From the NCBI GenBank assembly GCA_964607765.1, contig CAZSNT010000002.1, positions 77,498 to 141,497 on the forward strand: a DNA stretch of 64,000 nt. Reading direction: 5' to 3'. The position numbers were made by a program, and so were the translations under genes. Positions 29,709 through 36,665 of the stretch are shown one piece after another. Each line of letters starts with the position of its first letter. Within the stretch, counting starts at the first letter, position 1. Source of the DNA: CAZSNT01 sp964607765 (GTDB lineage Bacteria; Verrucomicrobiota; Lentisphaeria; Oligosphaerales; JABHEG01). The notes under the pieces are model-generated. The model was not told where the DNA came from. It searched no databases and saw only the letters and a program-made list of their open reading frames with translations.

Positions 29709-31810
29709 TGGCAGAGGAGATGGCAAACCAGACAGCTCGAGAACTGCAGGCCCTGAAACCGTTGCTCGAAGACCTACCGTTCGTTACAGGGACTGTTGGC
29801 CTGATACGTATGCGGGGTGCTCCCGGGGTGTTCGTCAGACTCGATGTCGTTGTGGACATGCCGTCAGCAGGGCCTGCCTGTGACATGTGCGGAACCGAGC
29901 CGGTCTGGATCCATCTGCCCCCTGGCTACCCAGGCACGCCTCCGGACGTCTACCTGCGGGTGGACTTCCCTCCAGTGCCACACCTCAGCAGCATGGTCTA
30001 CGGACTGCGGCTCGCCTGCCTGACACGACGCCCTCTTCGGGACTGGTGGACAGGGAGAACGCTGATGGACGTTGCCTGCACAGTCCACGCGTGGCTCAAC
30101 GACGCCGCAGCCGGGCTGTTGGTGAAGCCAGACGACCCGTTCGAGCCACTGATAGCGGGCATTGGGAATCCCCCGGTGGAGCTGGACACGGACGTCGCCA
30201 AAGAGAACTGCCGTAAGCACAATGGCCTGTGGCAGACCACGGCCAAGCCGATCGACAGCGTGCGGCCCGGAATCTGCAGGCTCATTGTGGGCGACGGCGA
30301 CCTCGCGACCCAGGTGTGGTACCAGCCGGAGCCGCAAACAGCGCTTTGGCTGGACCCGCCAACAACCCTGGACGAGTTGGCATCGATGGTTGCCGAAACA
30401 GGCTTCGACCGGGAACGCTTCCACTATTGGGCGCAGAAGCGGGATCGCCTTCTCGTGGTTCTCGGCGTGACCCGTCCCTGCAACGTCCTTGGGCGCCCTG
30501 ATGCTGAGGAATGGGTCGCGTTTTTCACTCGGCAACAGGGCGGGAAGTCCCCCCGCCAAGCGTGGCGCGTGACCACACATCTGGTCCAGCACAGTTTCAC
30601 GCCGCGGCTTGCGAGGTTGATGTCAGGGGGAAAGCAGGAGGACGAGATGAAGACCGTTGTCGTCGTTGGGGCCGGAGCAATGGGCTCGGCTGTCTGTGAC
30701 AGCCTGGCGAGGACCGGTCGCTTCAGGTTGGGAATCGTGGACAACGACCTGCTGCAACCCCACAACCTGGCCAGGCACGTCCTGACTGGCGCAGACGTGG
30801 GCCGAGCGAAGGCACAAGCACTCGCCGAGAGACTCAATGCCCTGTACGTCTCGGATGACCCCGTCGCGACGGCGGTCTGTAAGGACGTGTTCAGGCTGTC
30901 CCCCGCTGATCTTGAGGTCTTGCTTGCGGGAGCGGCATGCGTGCTGGACCTGTCGGCATCGATCGCCGTGCAGAGATTCCTCGCGGACCTGGACCACCCC
31001 GAGGTCCCGGTCGTCAGCGCCTATCAGATCGCGTCCGGACGGGGCACTGTCCTGCTTGCTGAGGCCACCAGAAGCGGCGGTGTGGACGCACTCGATGTAG
31101 CCATGATGTCTCGCTGGCGCAGGAAACCACTGATAGCCGAGTGGTTGACCGAAAAACCTGACACGGTCGATATCGGCGGAGGTTGCCGATCGGCAAGTGC
31201 TAGGATCGCTGATGCCCTCGTTCGCGAAGGGGCTTCGTGGGTGGCCGACTGTGTGAGCACCTGGCTGGGGCCGAGAGGCTGGCCGAAAACGCCGGTGTTC
31301 GGGTTGCTCGAACGAGCTGACGAACCGATGCCTGTTGTGCGCACACACTGGCAGGAGTGCGGCGTGAGTTCCTCAGCTTCAGAGGCATGGCTCGTCCAAA
31401 TGACCGACGAAGTCGAGTCGGCCCTGAACCGCGCTGTCCAGAAGGCCGGTTCCGTAGAGACAGGGGGAATCCTGATCGGACAGATCGATCGGCAGCGACT
31501 GGTCATCTACGTCACCGAGGTCTGGCAGGCTCCGCCCGACAGCGATGCGAGTGCTGTCGGGTTCGTGCGGGGACGACGCAGACTCAAGACCAGGCTGGCG
31601 ATGCTTGAGGGTGACACAGAGCACCGGTTGACGTACGTCGGCGAATGGCACAGTCACCCGCCGCAGTGCGGCGTGGGGATGAGCGCGCAGGACTCCCGTA
31701 CAGCTGGCGAGATGGCTCGGAAGCTGACGAGGGACCGGGTGCCGGCGCTGTGTGCGATCACCAATGGCTCTCGACACGGGGTTCATGTAGTTGAGGAGGT
31801 GGAGTCATGA
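29708..31810 (+). CDS. E2-E1-JAB triple-fusion ubiquitin-like conjugation protein
   Basis: 700 residues carrying three enzyme modules. E2-like, about 1-150: HLPPGYPGTPPDVYLRVDF, Cys104 in RLACLTRR as likely catalytic residue, then the WLNDAAAG helix of the Prok-E2 type. E1-like ThiF domain, about 315-560: VVVVGAGAMGSAVCDSLA, IVDNDLLQPHNLARH. JAB domain, about 570-700: ETGGILIG and EWHSHPPQ with His648, His650, Ser659, Asp662. One chain could activate, transfer and remove a modifier, yet no ubiquitin-like gene is next to it. Start overlaps the MBL stop (TGATG). Second gene of the sigma-54-driven operon. Confidence 0.88.
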   Translation: MAEEMANQTARELQALKPLLEDLPFVTGTVGLIRMRGAPGVFVRLDVVVDMPSAGPACDMCGTEPVWIHLPPGYPGTPPDVYLRVDFPPVPHLSSMVYGLRLACLTRRPLRDWWTGRTLMDVACTVHAWLNDAAAGLLVKPDDPFEPLIAGIGNPPVELDTDVAKENCRKHNGLWQTTAKPIDSVRPGICRLIVGDGDLATQVWYQPEPQTALWLDPPTTLDELASMVAETGFDRERFHYWAQKRDRLLVVLGVTRPCNVLGRPDAEEWVAFFTRQQGGKSPRQAWRVTTHLVQHSFTPRLARLMSGGKQEDEMKTVVVVGAGAMGSAVCDSLARTGRFRLGIVDNDLLQPHNLARHVLTGADVGRAKAQALAERLNALYVSDDPVATAVCKDVFRLSPADLEVLLAGAACVLDLSASIAVQRFLADLDHPEVPVVSAYQIASGRGTVLLAEATRSGGVDALDVAMMSRWRRKPLIAEWLTEKPDTVDIGGGCRSASARIADALVREGASWVADCVSTWLGPRGWPKTPVFGLLERADEPMPVVRTHWQECGVSSSASEAWLVQMTDEVESALNRAVQKAGSVETGGILIGQIDRQRLVIYVTEVWQAPPDSDASAVGFVRGRRRLKTRLAMLEGDTEHRLTYVGEWHSHPPQCGVGMSAQDSRTAGEMARKLTRDRVPALCAITNGSRHGVHVVEEVES

Positions 31811-32559
31811 TGAAGGAACTTCTGAAGACCGTCAGCCTGGGTGACCGATATGACATCCAGGCCCGTCTACTGCCGGGGCTCATCGCGGTGTCCCCACTCT
31901 TCGTTCTGATATCCAGTTACTACGGCGACAAGGGCGAGTGGCTTGACGCCATCATGAAAGCAGGAGGCGTTGAGTTGATCATCGGCGTGGCCTTCTCGAA
32001 GCTCGCGCGGCTGCTCGGAGTGGCTTACGAGAACCGTCTCGTGCGCGACTGGGGAGGGCTCCCCGCGACCCAGTGGCTCTTGCCCGGCGACCACACACAC
32101 TCAGAGCAGGTGAAAGTGCGCTGGCGACAGGCCTTAGCGGATCTGTCCGGGCTCGAACTCGACGAAACGCAGGGGGAGCAGGACGAGGGCGAGCAGAAGC
32201 GGGTGATCGACGACGCCATTGGGAGTGTGCGGAACAGGATACGGGGCACCAAGGAGGCCGAGTTCCTGCACCGGCAGAACATCGAGTACGGTTTCGCCCG
32301 GAATCTCGGTGGCCTCCGCCGGCTCTTGGTCCCACTCAGCCTGCTCTGTTCCGCGGGGAGCGCATTCGCTGCCTGGCAAGGCCTGCTACCCTATGGTGTG
32401 GCGGGGATCCAGGCATGTGTGTTTCTGTTCGTGGCAATCTACGCAGTGAAGGCCTCAGCGTTCGTGAAGCACTGCGCGGCACGGTATGCGGAGGCGTTCT
32501 TTGCGACCATATCGCGTGTTGCCCAGGCTGAGAAGTCGCCTGACGAGAAATCGAGATGA
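31807..32559 (+). CDS. Four-helix membrane protein of the E2-E1-JAB operon
   Basis: 250 residues with two hydrophobic hairpins: near 25-65 (LLPGLIAVSPLFVLISSYY; VELIIGVAFSKLARLLG) and near 178-215 (LLVPLSLLCSAGSAFAAW; GIQACVFLFVAIYAV), separated by a charged 110-residue cytoplasmic-type stretch. It overlaps the fusion gene's stop by 4 bases and AGGAGGTGGAG lies upstream. Membrane proteins are common effectors of defence operons, where they disrupt the envelope on activation; that role is an inference from context. No named family recognised. Confidence 0.75.
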   Translation: MMKELLKTVSLGDRYDIQARLLPGLIAVSPLFVLISSYYGDKGEWLDAIMKAGGVELIIGVAFSKLARLLGVAYENRLVRDWGGLPATQWLLPGDHTHSEQVKVRWRQALADLSGLELDETQGEQDEGEQKRVIDDAIGSVRNRIRGTKEAEFLHRQNIEYGFARNLGGLRRLLVPLSLLCSAGSAFAAWQGLLPYGVAGIQACVFLFVAIYAVKASAFVKHCAARYAEAFFATISRVAQAEKSPDEKSR

Positions 32560-32610
32560 AGCGCGGCTCAAGCACTGATGGTCGAAGAGGCGACGTTGCC
32601 GACGCGAATC

Positions 32611-32784
32611 TCAGTCAAGGGGATTCTCACCGAACGTGATCGCGAAGACCATGGCAGCGAACATCGGCGGGGTCACGAGCGGCGTCACGACGCCCGATGG
32701 CCAGTCCCATGCATGCTGCGCGATCATCGCGAAACAGGTCGGGAAGAGGACCAGGACCATTCCGCGCAGCCTCGTGTAGTCCAT
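32611..32784 (-). CDS. 57-residue membrane protein, last gene of cassette 2
   Basis: A short gene reading MDYTRLRGMVLVLFPTCFAM, then an intervening polar stretch (HAWDWPSG), then VTPPMFAAMVFAITFGENPLD. Two hydrophobic segments suggest a hairpin in the membrane. GGGAGGGG lies 8 bases before the ATG, and the gene starts 13 bases after the stop of the preceding one, so it belongs to the same operon. Its size is the reason it is easy to miss. Function unknown. Confidence 0.6.
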   Translation of the reverse strand: MDYTRLRGMVLVLFPTCFAMIAQHAWDWPSGVVTPLVTPPMFAAMVFAITFGENPLD

Positions 32785-32797
32785 GAGCCGCCCCTCC

Positions 32798-32998
32798 CTA
32801 CCAGAGCCCGAGCAGGCGAAGCAACAGGCCGCCGAAGATGTAGAGCATCTGGAACCCGAAACACCACCAGAACCAGACCGCGGGATCCAAAGGGATGCCC
32901 GGCTGTGGCCTTTCCTGCGGTTGAGGGCGGGCGGCTGGCGTACGCAGCGGCCTCGAAGCGCCGCGAAGCCTGCTATTCAGCGGGATTGGTCGAGCCAT
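32798..32998 (-). CDS. 66-residue Pro-rich single-pass membrane protein
   Basis: The first 35 residues are Arg/Pro/Gln-rich (TPAARPQPQERPQPG) and the last 28 form a strongly aromatic transmembrane helix (FWWCFGFQMLYIFGGLLLRL). GGGGAGGG precedes the ATG. It overlaps the end of the JAB-E1 gene by 26 bases and is followed 13 bases later by the 57-residue membrane protein. Placement within the conjugation operon suggests a membrane-linked role. The Pro-rich N-terminus recalls that of the 65-residue protein at the head of the operon. Confidence 0.6.
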   Translation of the reverse strand: MARPIPLNSRLRGASRPLRTPAARPQPQERPQPGIPLDPAVWFWWCFGFQMLYIFGGLLLRLLGLW

Positions 32999-34466
32999 GG
33001 TCGCCCTCCCCGATTTGTTCCATGGCTCCCGCGAATCGTCTCGTGCTGGGGGCAGCTTCCCGGGTCAGGAACGGCGCTCGGTCGCCAGCGAACAGGTAGC
33101 CGTCAGGTGAACAGGTGGCGCAGCGCACACGTTGACCATCCTCGTTCCGCTCGTAGAAGTGCGGGGTCGCTCCGTTCCCGAGCAGGTCGAAGGACACCAT
33201 GTCGGGGCTGTGGTCTGGCGTCGCGCCACTCAAGTACCGGAGAATCTCCCATACGCATGCGCCAGCAAGGAACGTGTTGACTGGCATCACTGAAGGCGCT
33301 GGCATGTCAGCACCGACGACGTAGCCGCGTTCGCGTTCGGTTTTGTAGTCGCCCTCATTCAGTAGCCCTTGCCGCATGCGGTTCGGGTCCAGGAAGCCCG
33401 CACAGGCGTGGCAGAGATTCAACCCGGGCGCGAGTCGCATGATCTGGCCCCGAATACTCTTCAGCACGCCGTTTTCGACATCGATTGCCGTGCCTGCGTC
33501 GAACATGACCTGACCATGCGCCATCGCGAGGTGGCTACAGATTCCCCTGGTGACAACGCTGTCGGTAGCGACCACGAGCATATGGCAGGGCTTGAGTTGG
33601 TCCTGGATACCGGCCTCGCGTACGTCCCCAAAGATGGCGACGGCCGATGCATCCGGATTGCTGTGCCGAATGGCCTCCTGACAGAGCCGGACTTTTGGGA
33701 TGCAGCGATCGGCATCGCCGCGATTGCCATACCAGGAACGGTTGACGTTCTCAACTGCGAAGACATCCGAGTCCAGCAGCGTGAGGGCGAACCCGAGATT
33801 GGCCAACTGGACGGCAATGCTCTCGCCGAGGCTCCCCGTGCCGATTACACCGACGTGCACGTGCTTCGTCAGCCTGGGTAGTTCCGGTCCGAAGGCAAGT
33901 GCAAACCGCGACCAGAACAGCTTGTCCAGCCGCGACCCGGTGAGGGCTATCGCTGATGACTGGGGAATGACGATCTTGAGACGGGACCGGCACGGTATGA
34001 TGATCTGGTCGACAGAATCACGTCGGTCCGTGGATACGTTGTAGAAGTGTGCTTCAGCGTGGTTGAATCCCTTGTCCACAACCATGGTGGCGACGCCCAT
34101 GCCGGGGAATGCCCGCACCACGGCCGGAAGCACTTGGTCCCCGGCTGCCAGATCGAGACCGCTCTCGCAGACACTCCCATGGGAGAACGGGTGGGTATGG
34201 AGCAACACGGGGTGAAGCTGCCGGCTGGCACAGCACCGCAGTACGTCATGGAGCCAGCTCTTGCTCGGCCGGACTGTCACCGGGGTCTGTTCGGCGTAGT
34301 CCGACGATCTGGGTAGGAACACGGTCTTGACGAGCAGCCGGCAGTGCCGCGGCGAGGTCGACCAGTTTCCCGCAAGAACGGCCATGGCCTCGTTTGGCGA
34401 CGCCTCGGCGCAGAGGTCGACGATGCGGTCGTGGACTGCTTGCGTGATGATAATCTCTCGTCGCAT
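32973..34466 (-). CDS. JAB-E1 fusion protein (cassette 2)
   Basis: 497 residues from the ATG at 34466, with GGAGG upstream; a longer reading is not coding-like. The N-terminal JAMM protease has Glu26 (NEAMAVLAG), His90-Thr-His92-Pro, Ser102 and Asp105. The C-terminal E1-like domain begins VGVIGTGSLGESIAVQLANL (about 206-225), then LLDSDVFAVENVNR. Zinc pairs CHAC and CATC are present. Fusion of protease and activating enzyme implies that trimming and activation of the modifier are coupled. The cognate E2 lies 10 bases upstream. Compare cassette 1, where the same two domains are separate, overlapping genes. Confidence 0.88.
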   Translation of the reverse strand: MRREIIITQAVHDRIVDLCAEASPNEAMAVLAGNWSTSPRHCRLLVKTVFLPRSSDYAEQTPVTVRPSKSWLHDVLRCCASRQLHPVLLHTHPFSHGSVCESGLDLAAGDQVLPAVVRAFPGMGVATMVVDKGFNHAEAHFYNVSTDRRDSVDQIIIPCRSRLKIVIPQSSAIALTGSRLDKLFWSRFALAFGPELPRLTKHVHVGVIGTGSLGESIAVQLANLGFALTLLDSDVFAVENVNRSWYGNRGDADRCIPKVRLCQEAIRHSNPDASAVAIFGDVREAGIQDQLKPCHMLVVATDSVVTRGICSHLAMAHGQVMFDAGTAIDVENGVLKSIRGQIMRLAPGLNLCHACAGFLDPNRMRQGLLNEGDYKTERERGYVVGADMPAPSVMPVNTFLAGACVWEILRYLSGATPDHSPDMVSFDLLGNGATPHFYERNEDGQRVRCATCSPDGYLFAGDRAPFLTREAAPSTRRFAGAMEQIGEGDHGSTNPAE

Positions 34467-34476
34467 TGCGCCTCCT

Positions 34477-34884
34477 TCAGAGCCCTGCCAGCATGTGGTA
34501 GATGGTGTTGACAACTGTGGCGAGATTGTCGCCGCTGATGACATCGGGCGTCGGGTTCCAATTCCGCAAGTGCAGACAGAACCACGCGTAGCCGTAGCGC
34601 GACGGCTTGCCGTGCTGCTCGAAGATATGCCCAGGAGAACGCCCGGAACGCGACCGGAGATCCTGGTCAATGTAGAAGTGACGCGGCATGACCGTCACAG
34701 GCTGATCCAGACCGGGAAGCAGCAGGAGCAGGTCCGATTCACCTTGCTGGAAGTTGCTCGGCAACGGGAAGTGTTCGAACGCTATCCAGGTCGCATCCTC
34801 GTCGTCGTAGCGGATCAGGCACTGCGGGAGCAGATAGGCAAGAAGCTGTAGGTTGGCGGAATACCAACGCTCTGTTGCGGTCAT
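34477..34884 (-). CDS. Prok-E2_E-like conjugating enzyme (cassette 2)
   Basis: 135 residues from the ATG at 34884 (MTATERWYSAN), which has GAGAGGG upstream. The pattern fits the prokaryotic E2 family E: LLLLPGLDQPVTVMPRHFYI, an insert with PGHIFEQHG, then YAWFCLHLRNWNPTPDVIS and a final helix TVVNTIYHML. Cys of WFCLHL is a possible active-site residue, though in family E the catalytic status is uncertain. It sits between the 65-residue protein and the JAB-E1 fusion, as expected for a modifier-E2-E1 order. Confidence 0.75.
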   Translation of the reverse strand: MTATERWYSANLQLLAYLLPQCLIRYDDEDATWIAFEHFPLPSNFQQGESDLLLLLPGLDQPVTVMPRHFYIDQDLRSRSGRSPGHIFEQHGKPSRYGYAWFCLHLRNWNPTPDVISGDNLATVVNTIYHMLAGL

Positions 34885-34972
34885 GGCGTGTCCCTCTCGG
34901 GTGGCCGTCGCATCCTGTAGTAACCCGCACCTGCGATCGGCGCGGATCGAATGCCGGTTTGGGCCGACGAAC

Positions 34973-35170
34973 TCAACACCCATAGGTAGCGGGAATGACT
35001 TTGCTGACCGATTCCGGCCGGACCTCGATGTTCTGGGCCGGGGGCGCTCCGGTGTAGGGCACGACCTGCGCCTGCTCCGGTGGCATCACGGTGCCGAACT
35101 GGGGACGTTCCTGGGGGCGTGTGTTCGAGCGGCGGCGGAAGGGACCATTCCTGAAATCGAAGCGAGCCAT
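34973..35170 (-). CDS. 65-residue disordered protein ending Gly-Cys (modifier candidate)
   Basis: Starts MARFDFRNGPFRRRSN with AGGAGG upstream, continues Pro/Gln-rich (ERPQFGTVMPPEQAQVVPYT), and ends SVSKVIPATYGC. It has no beta-grasp pattern and is predicted mostly disordered. It occupies the place a ubiquitin-like gene should hold, at the head of an E2/JAB-E1 operon. Removal of the last Cys by the JAB protease would expose a C-terminal Gly that the E1 could adenylate. This is inference; it could also be a regulatory peptide or a partner of the E2. Confidence 0.6.
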   Translation of the reverse strand: MARFDFRNGPFRRRSNTRPQERPQFGTVMPPEQAQVVPYTGAPPAQNIEVRPESVSKVIPATYGC

Positions 35171-35245
35171 GACGGGCCTCCTGTTGACTGTGTTCTGCTC
35201 GGACCTGCCTGCCGTGAGGACGGGCGTTTACACCTTATTGGTTGA

Positions 35246-35281
35246 CCGTCTCAAGTCGGACGCACGCCGGTGTTGAGACGG
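35246..35281. promoter_or_regulatory. Inverted repeat in the divergent promoter of cassette 2
   Basis: CCGTCTCAA (35246-35254) and TTGAGACGG (35273-35281) form 9-base arms around an 18-base spacer. The gene at 35370 and the cassette starting at 35170 diverge here. The same half-site occurs three times upstream of the sigma-54 activator gene. Confidence 0.45.
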
Positions 35282-35369
35282 ACAATGTCCATAGTGGATG
35301 CTTGCGTGCTGAGGAGGGGAGCACGCCATAGACGTGGCAGCAGGCGGAGCGACTGAGGAGTAAGAAACC

Positions 35370-36143
35370 ATGGGCAGCGATTGGGGCGCATGGGGTGAGT
35401 TCGGCGGGGTCGGCGCAGACGCCGACGGCGGGATTGGCGATAGTGACGACGGCTCATTGGGTGACTGGACGGATGGGTTTGTACCAGACTTGGACGTGCC
35501 AGTTCCGGACAGCGGCGACGCGTTTGGCGACTGGGCCATGGCGGCCGCGGGAGAGGGTGGGCCGCAGTTCGACGGCCAGACAGAGAGCGAGATGGACGCG
35601 CTCTGGGACATCCTGGAGAGCGAGAGCGCGGAACTCGTCGGCGATGATGCACTCGGCGACCCGATAGCCCCTGCAGAGGTCTATGAGGACCTCTTCACAG
35701 CACCCGAGACGGGCGGAGACTCAGGAGACACCGTATGCAGCGAGGAACTGCTTGCGTTGTACGGCGCGCTGTTCGCCGCGGACGGTCAGGTCAAGACCAT
35801 CTTCGAGAACGAGAAGAAGGTATGGGATGACTGGGGCGACGGCGATGGGCACGTCGTCGATGACATTGGCAGGGAGGGCGCCCCGCCTGCCGGGGCATGC
35901 TGCGGTACATCGCGGCACCGGATCGACTACCCGGGGGCAGAGGATCTTGAGAACACCCCCGGCTTGACCGATGATCTCGAGCAAGACTCGTCCGTCCCGG
36001 ACGCGGACGCTCTTCTGGATCGGATCATAGACCGCCTACAGTCTCTGCCTCGCCCAGAGGCCAAACGGCTTGTGGAAGACGCCTGGCGATCAGGCCTGAT
36101 CTCCCGAGCGACGGCGACGTGGCTGATACGAACCTATCTGTAA
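35370..36143 (+). CDS. Acidic partner protein of cassette 2
   Basis: 257 residues, very acidic. Starts MGSDWGAWGEFGG followed by Asp/Gly-rich sequence, and ends with a helical module (SLPRPEAKRLVEDAWRSGL then ISRATATWLIRTYL) closely like the end of the protein at 6347-5595, whose start (MGNWFSWGG, then acidic) is also similar. The middle is unlike the coiled coil of that protein and includes CCGTSRHR. GAGGAG precedes the ATG. It diverges from the cassette-2 operon. The shared ends suggest both are adaptors or targets for the two ubiquitin-like cassettes. Confidence 0.65.
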   Translation: MGSDWGAWGEFGGVGADADGGIGDSDDGSLGDWTDGFVPDLDVPVPDSGDAFGDWAMAAAGEGGPQFDGQTESEMDALWDILESESAELVGDDALGDPIAPAEVYEDLFTAPETGGDSGDTVCSEELLALYGALFAADGQVKTIFENEKKVWDDWGDGDGHVVDDIGREGAPPAGACCGTSRHRIDYPGAEDLENTPGLTDDLEQDSSVPDADALLDRIIDRLQSLPRPEAKRLVEDAWRSGLISRATATWLIRTYL

Positions 36144-36164
36144 GGTGCTTCAACTGGGGCCGTC

Positions 36165-36220
36165 CATTGCGGTCTGTCTACGTGCCATTATGTTGCTCAA
36201 CGGAGAAGCTGGGACAAGAC
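36165..36220 (+). repeat. Upstream part of a duplicated AlbA_2 locus, copy 1
   Basis: TTGCGGTCT...ATTATGTT recurs at the same distance before the second copy at 47361-47421. The two copies are direct repeats about 11 kb apart. The block may include an old promoter. Confidence 0.5.
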
Positions 36221-36620
36221 ATGCATGTGAGCCTGCCGATCGACATCCGAGATGTTCTGCACGCGGGTTGCGTTGAATCGGGAGCGGCTGGAGCTCAAAG
36301 CCGGCAGGAACCCGGAAGCCGTGCTCCATACGCTGTGTGCATTCACCAGCGATTTCCACAGTCTGGGCGACTGCTGCATCGTCATTGGCGTGGCGAGAGA
36401 AGACGGACGCCTTCTCTGGCCCCCGTCGGGCTGCCGCTTGAGAACTTGGATAGGATTGAGAAGGACATTCTGGTGCTGGAGCATCGGAGCATCCCTTACC
36501 GCCACCCGATCACTGCACTGCACAGCATTGATGGACGTCATATTCTCGCGCTCTGGGCCGGTGAGGGCCAGAGGCGGGACCGCACCGACTTCGAATACGG
36601 ACACGGAGAAACCCGGGCGC
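36221..36620 (+). pseudogene. Decayed AlbA_2-domain gene, copy 1
   Basis: The start reads SLPIDIRDVLHAGCVE, as in copy 2 at 47422. One extra base near 36274 shifts the frame (RERLELKAGRNPEAVLHTLC ... CCIVIGVAREDGR is readable only in the shifted frame) and one missing base near 36412 restores it (APVGLPLENLDRIEKDILVL, then HPITALHSIDGRHILALWAG). Reading ends without the rest of the protein. Such AlbA_2 modules bind nucleic acid and usually belong to larger regulators or helicases. Confidence 0.7.
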
Positions 36621-36665
36621 GTGCATGCGACTGCCCCCACTGCACGACGAAGAGGAGCTGCCGCA

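Noticed and set aside
35295..35309. Possible sigma-54 promoter before the acidic partner gene
   Set aside because: GG and GC are 10 bases apart, but the flanking bases match the consensus poorly and no CTTGAAG palindrome lies upstream.
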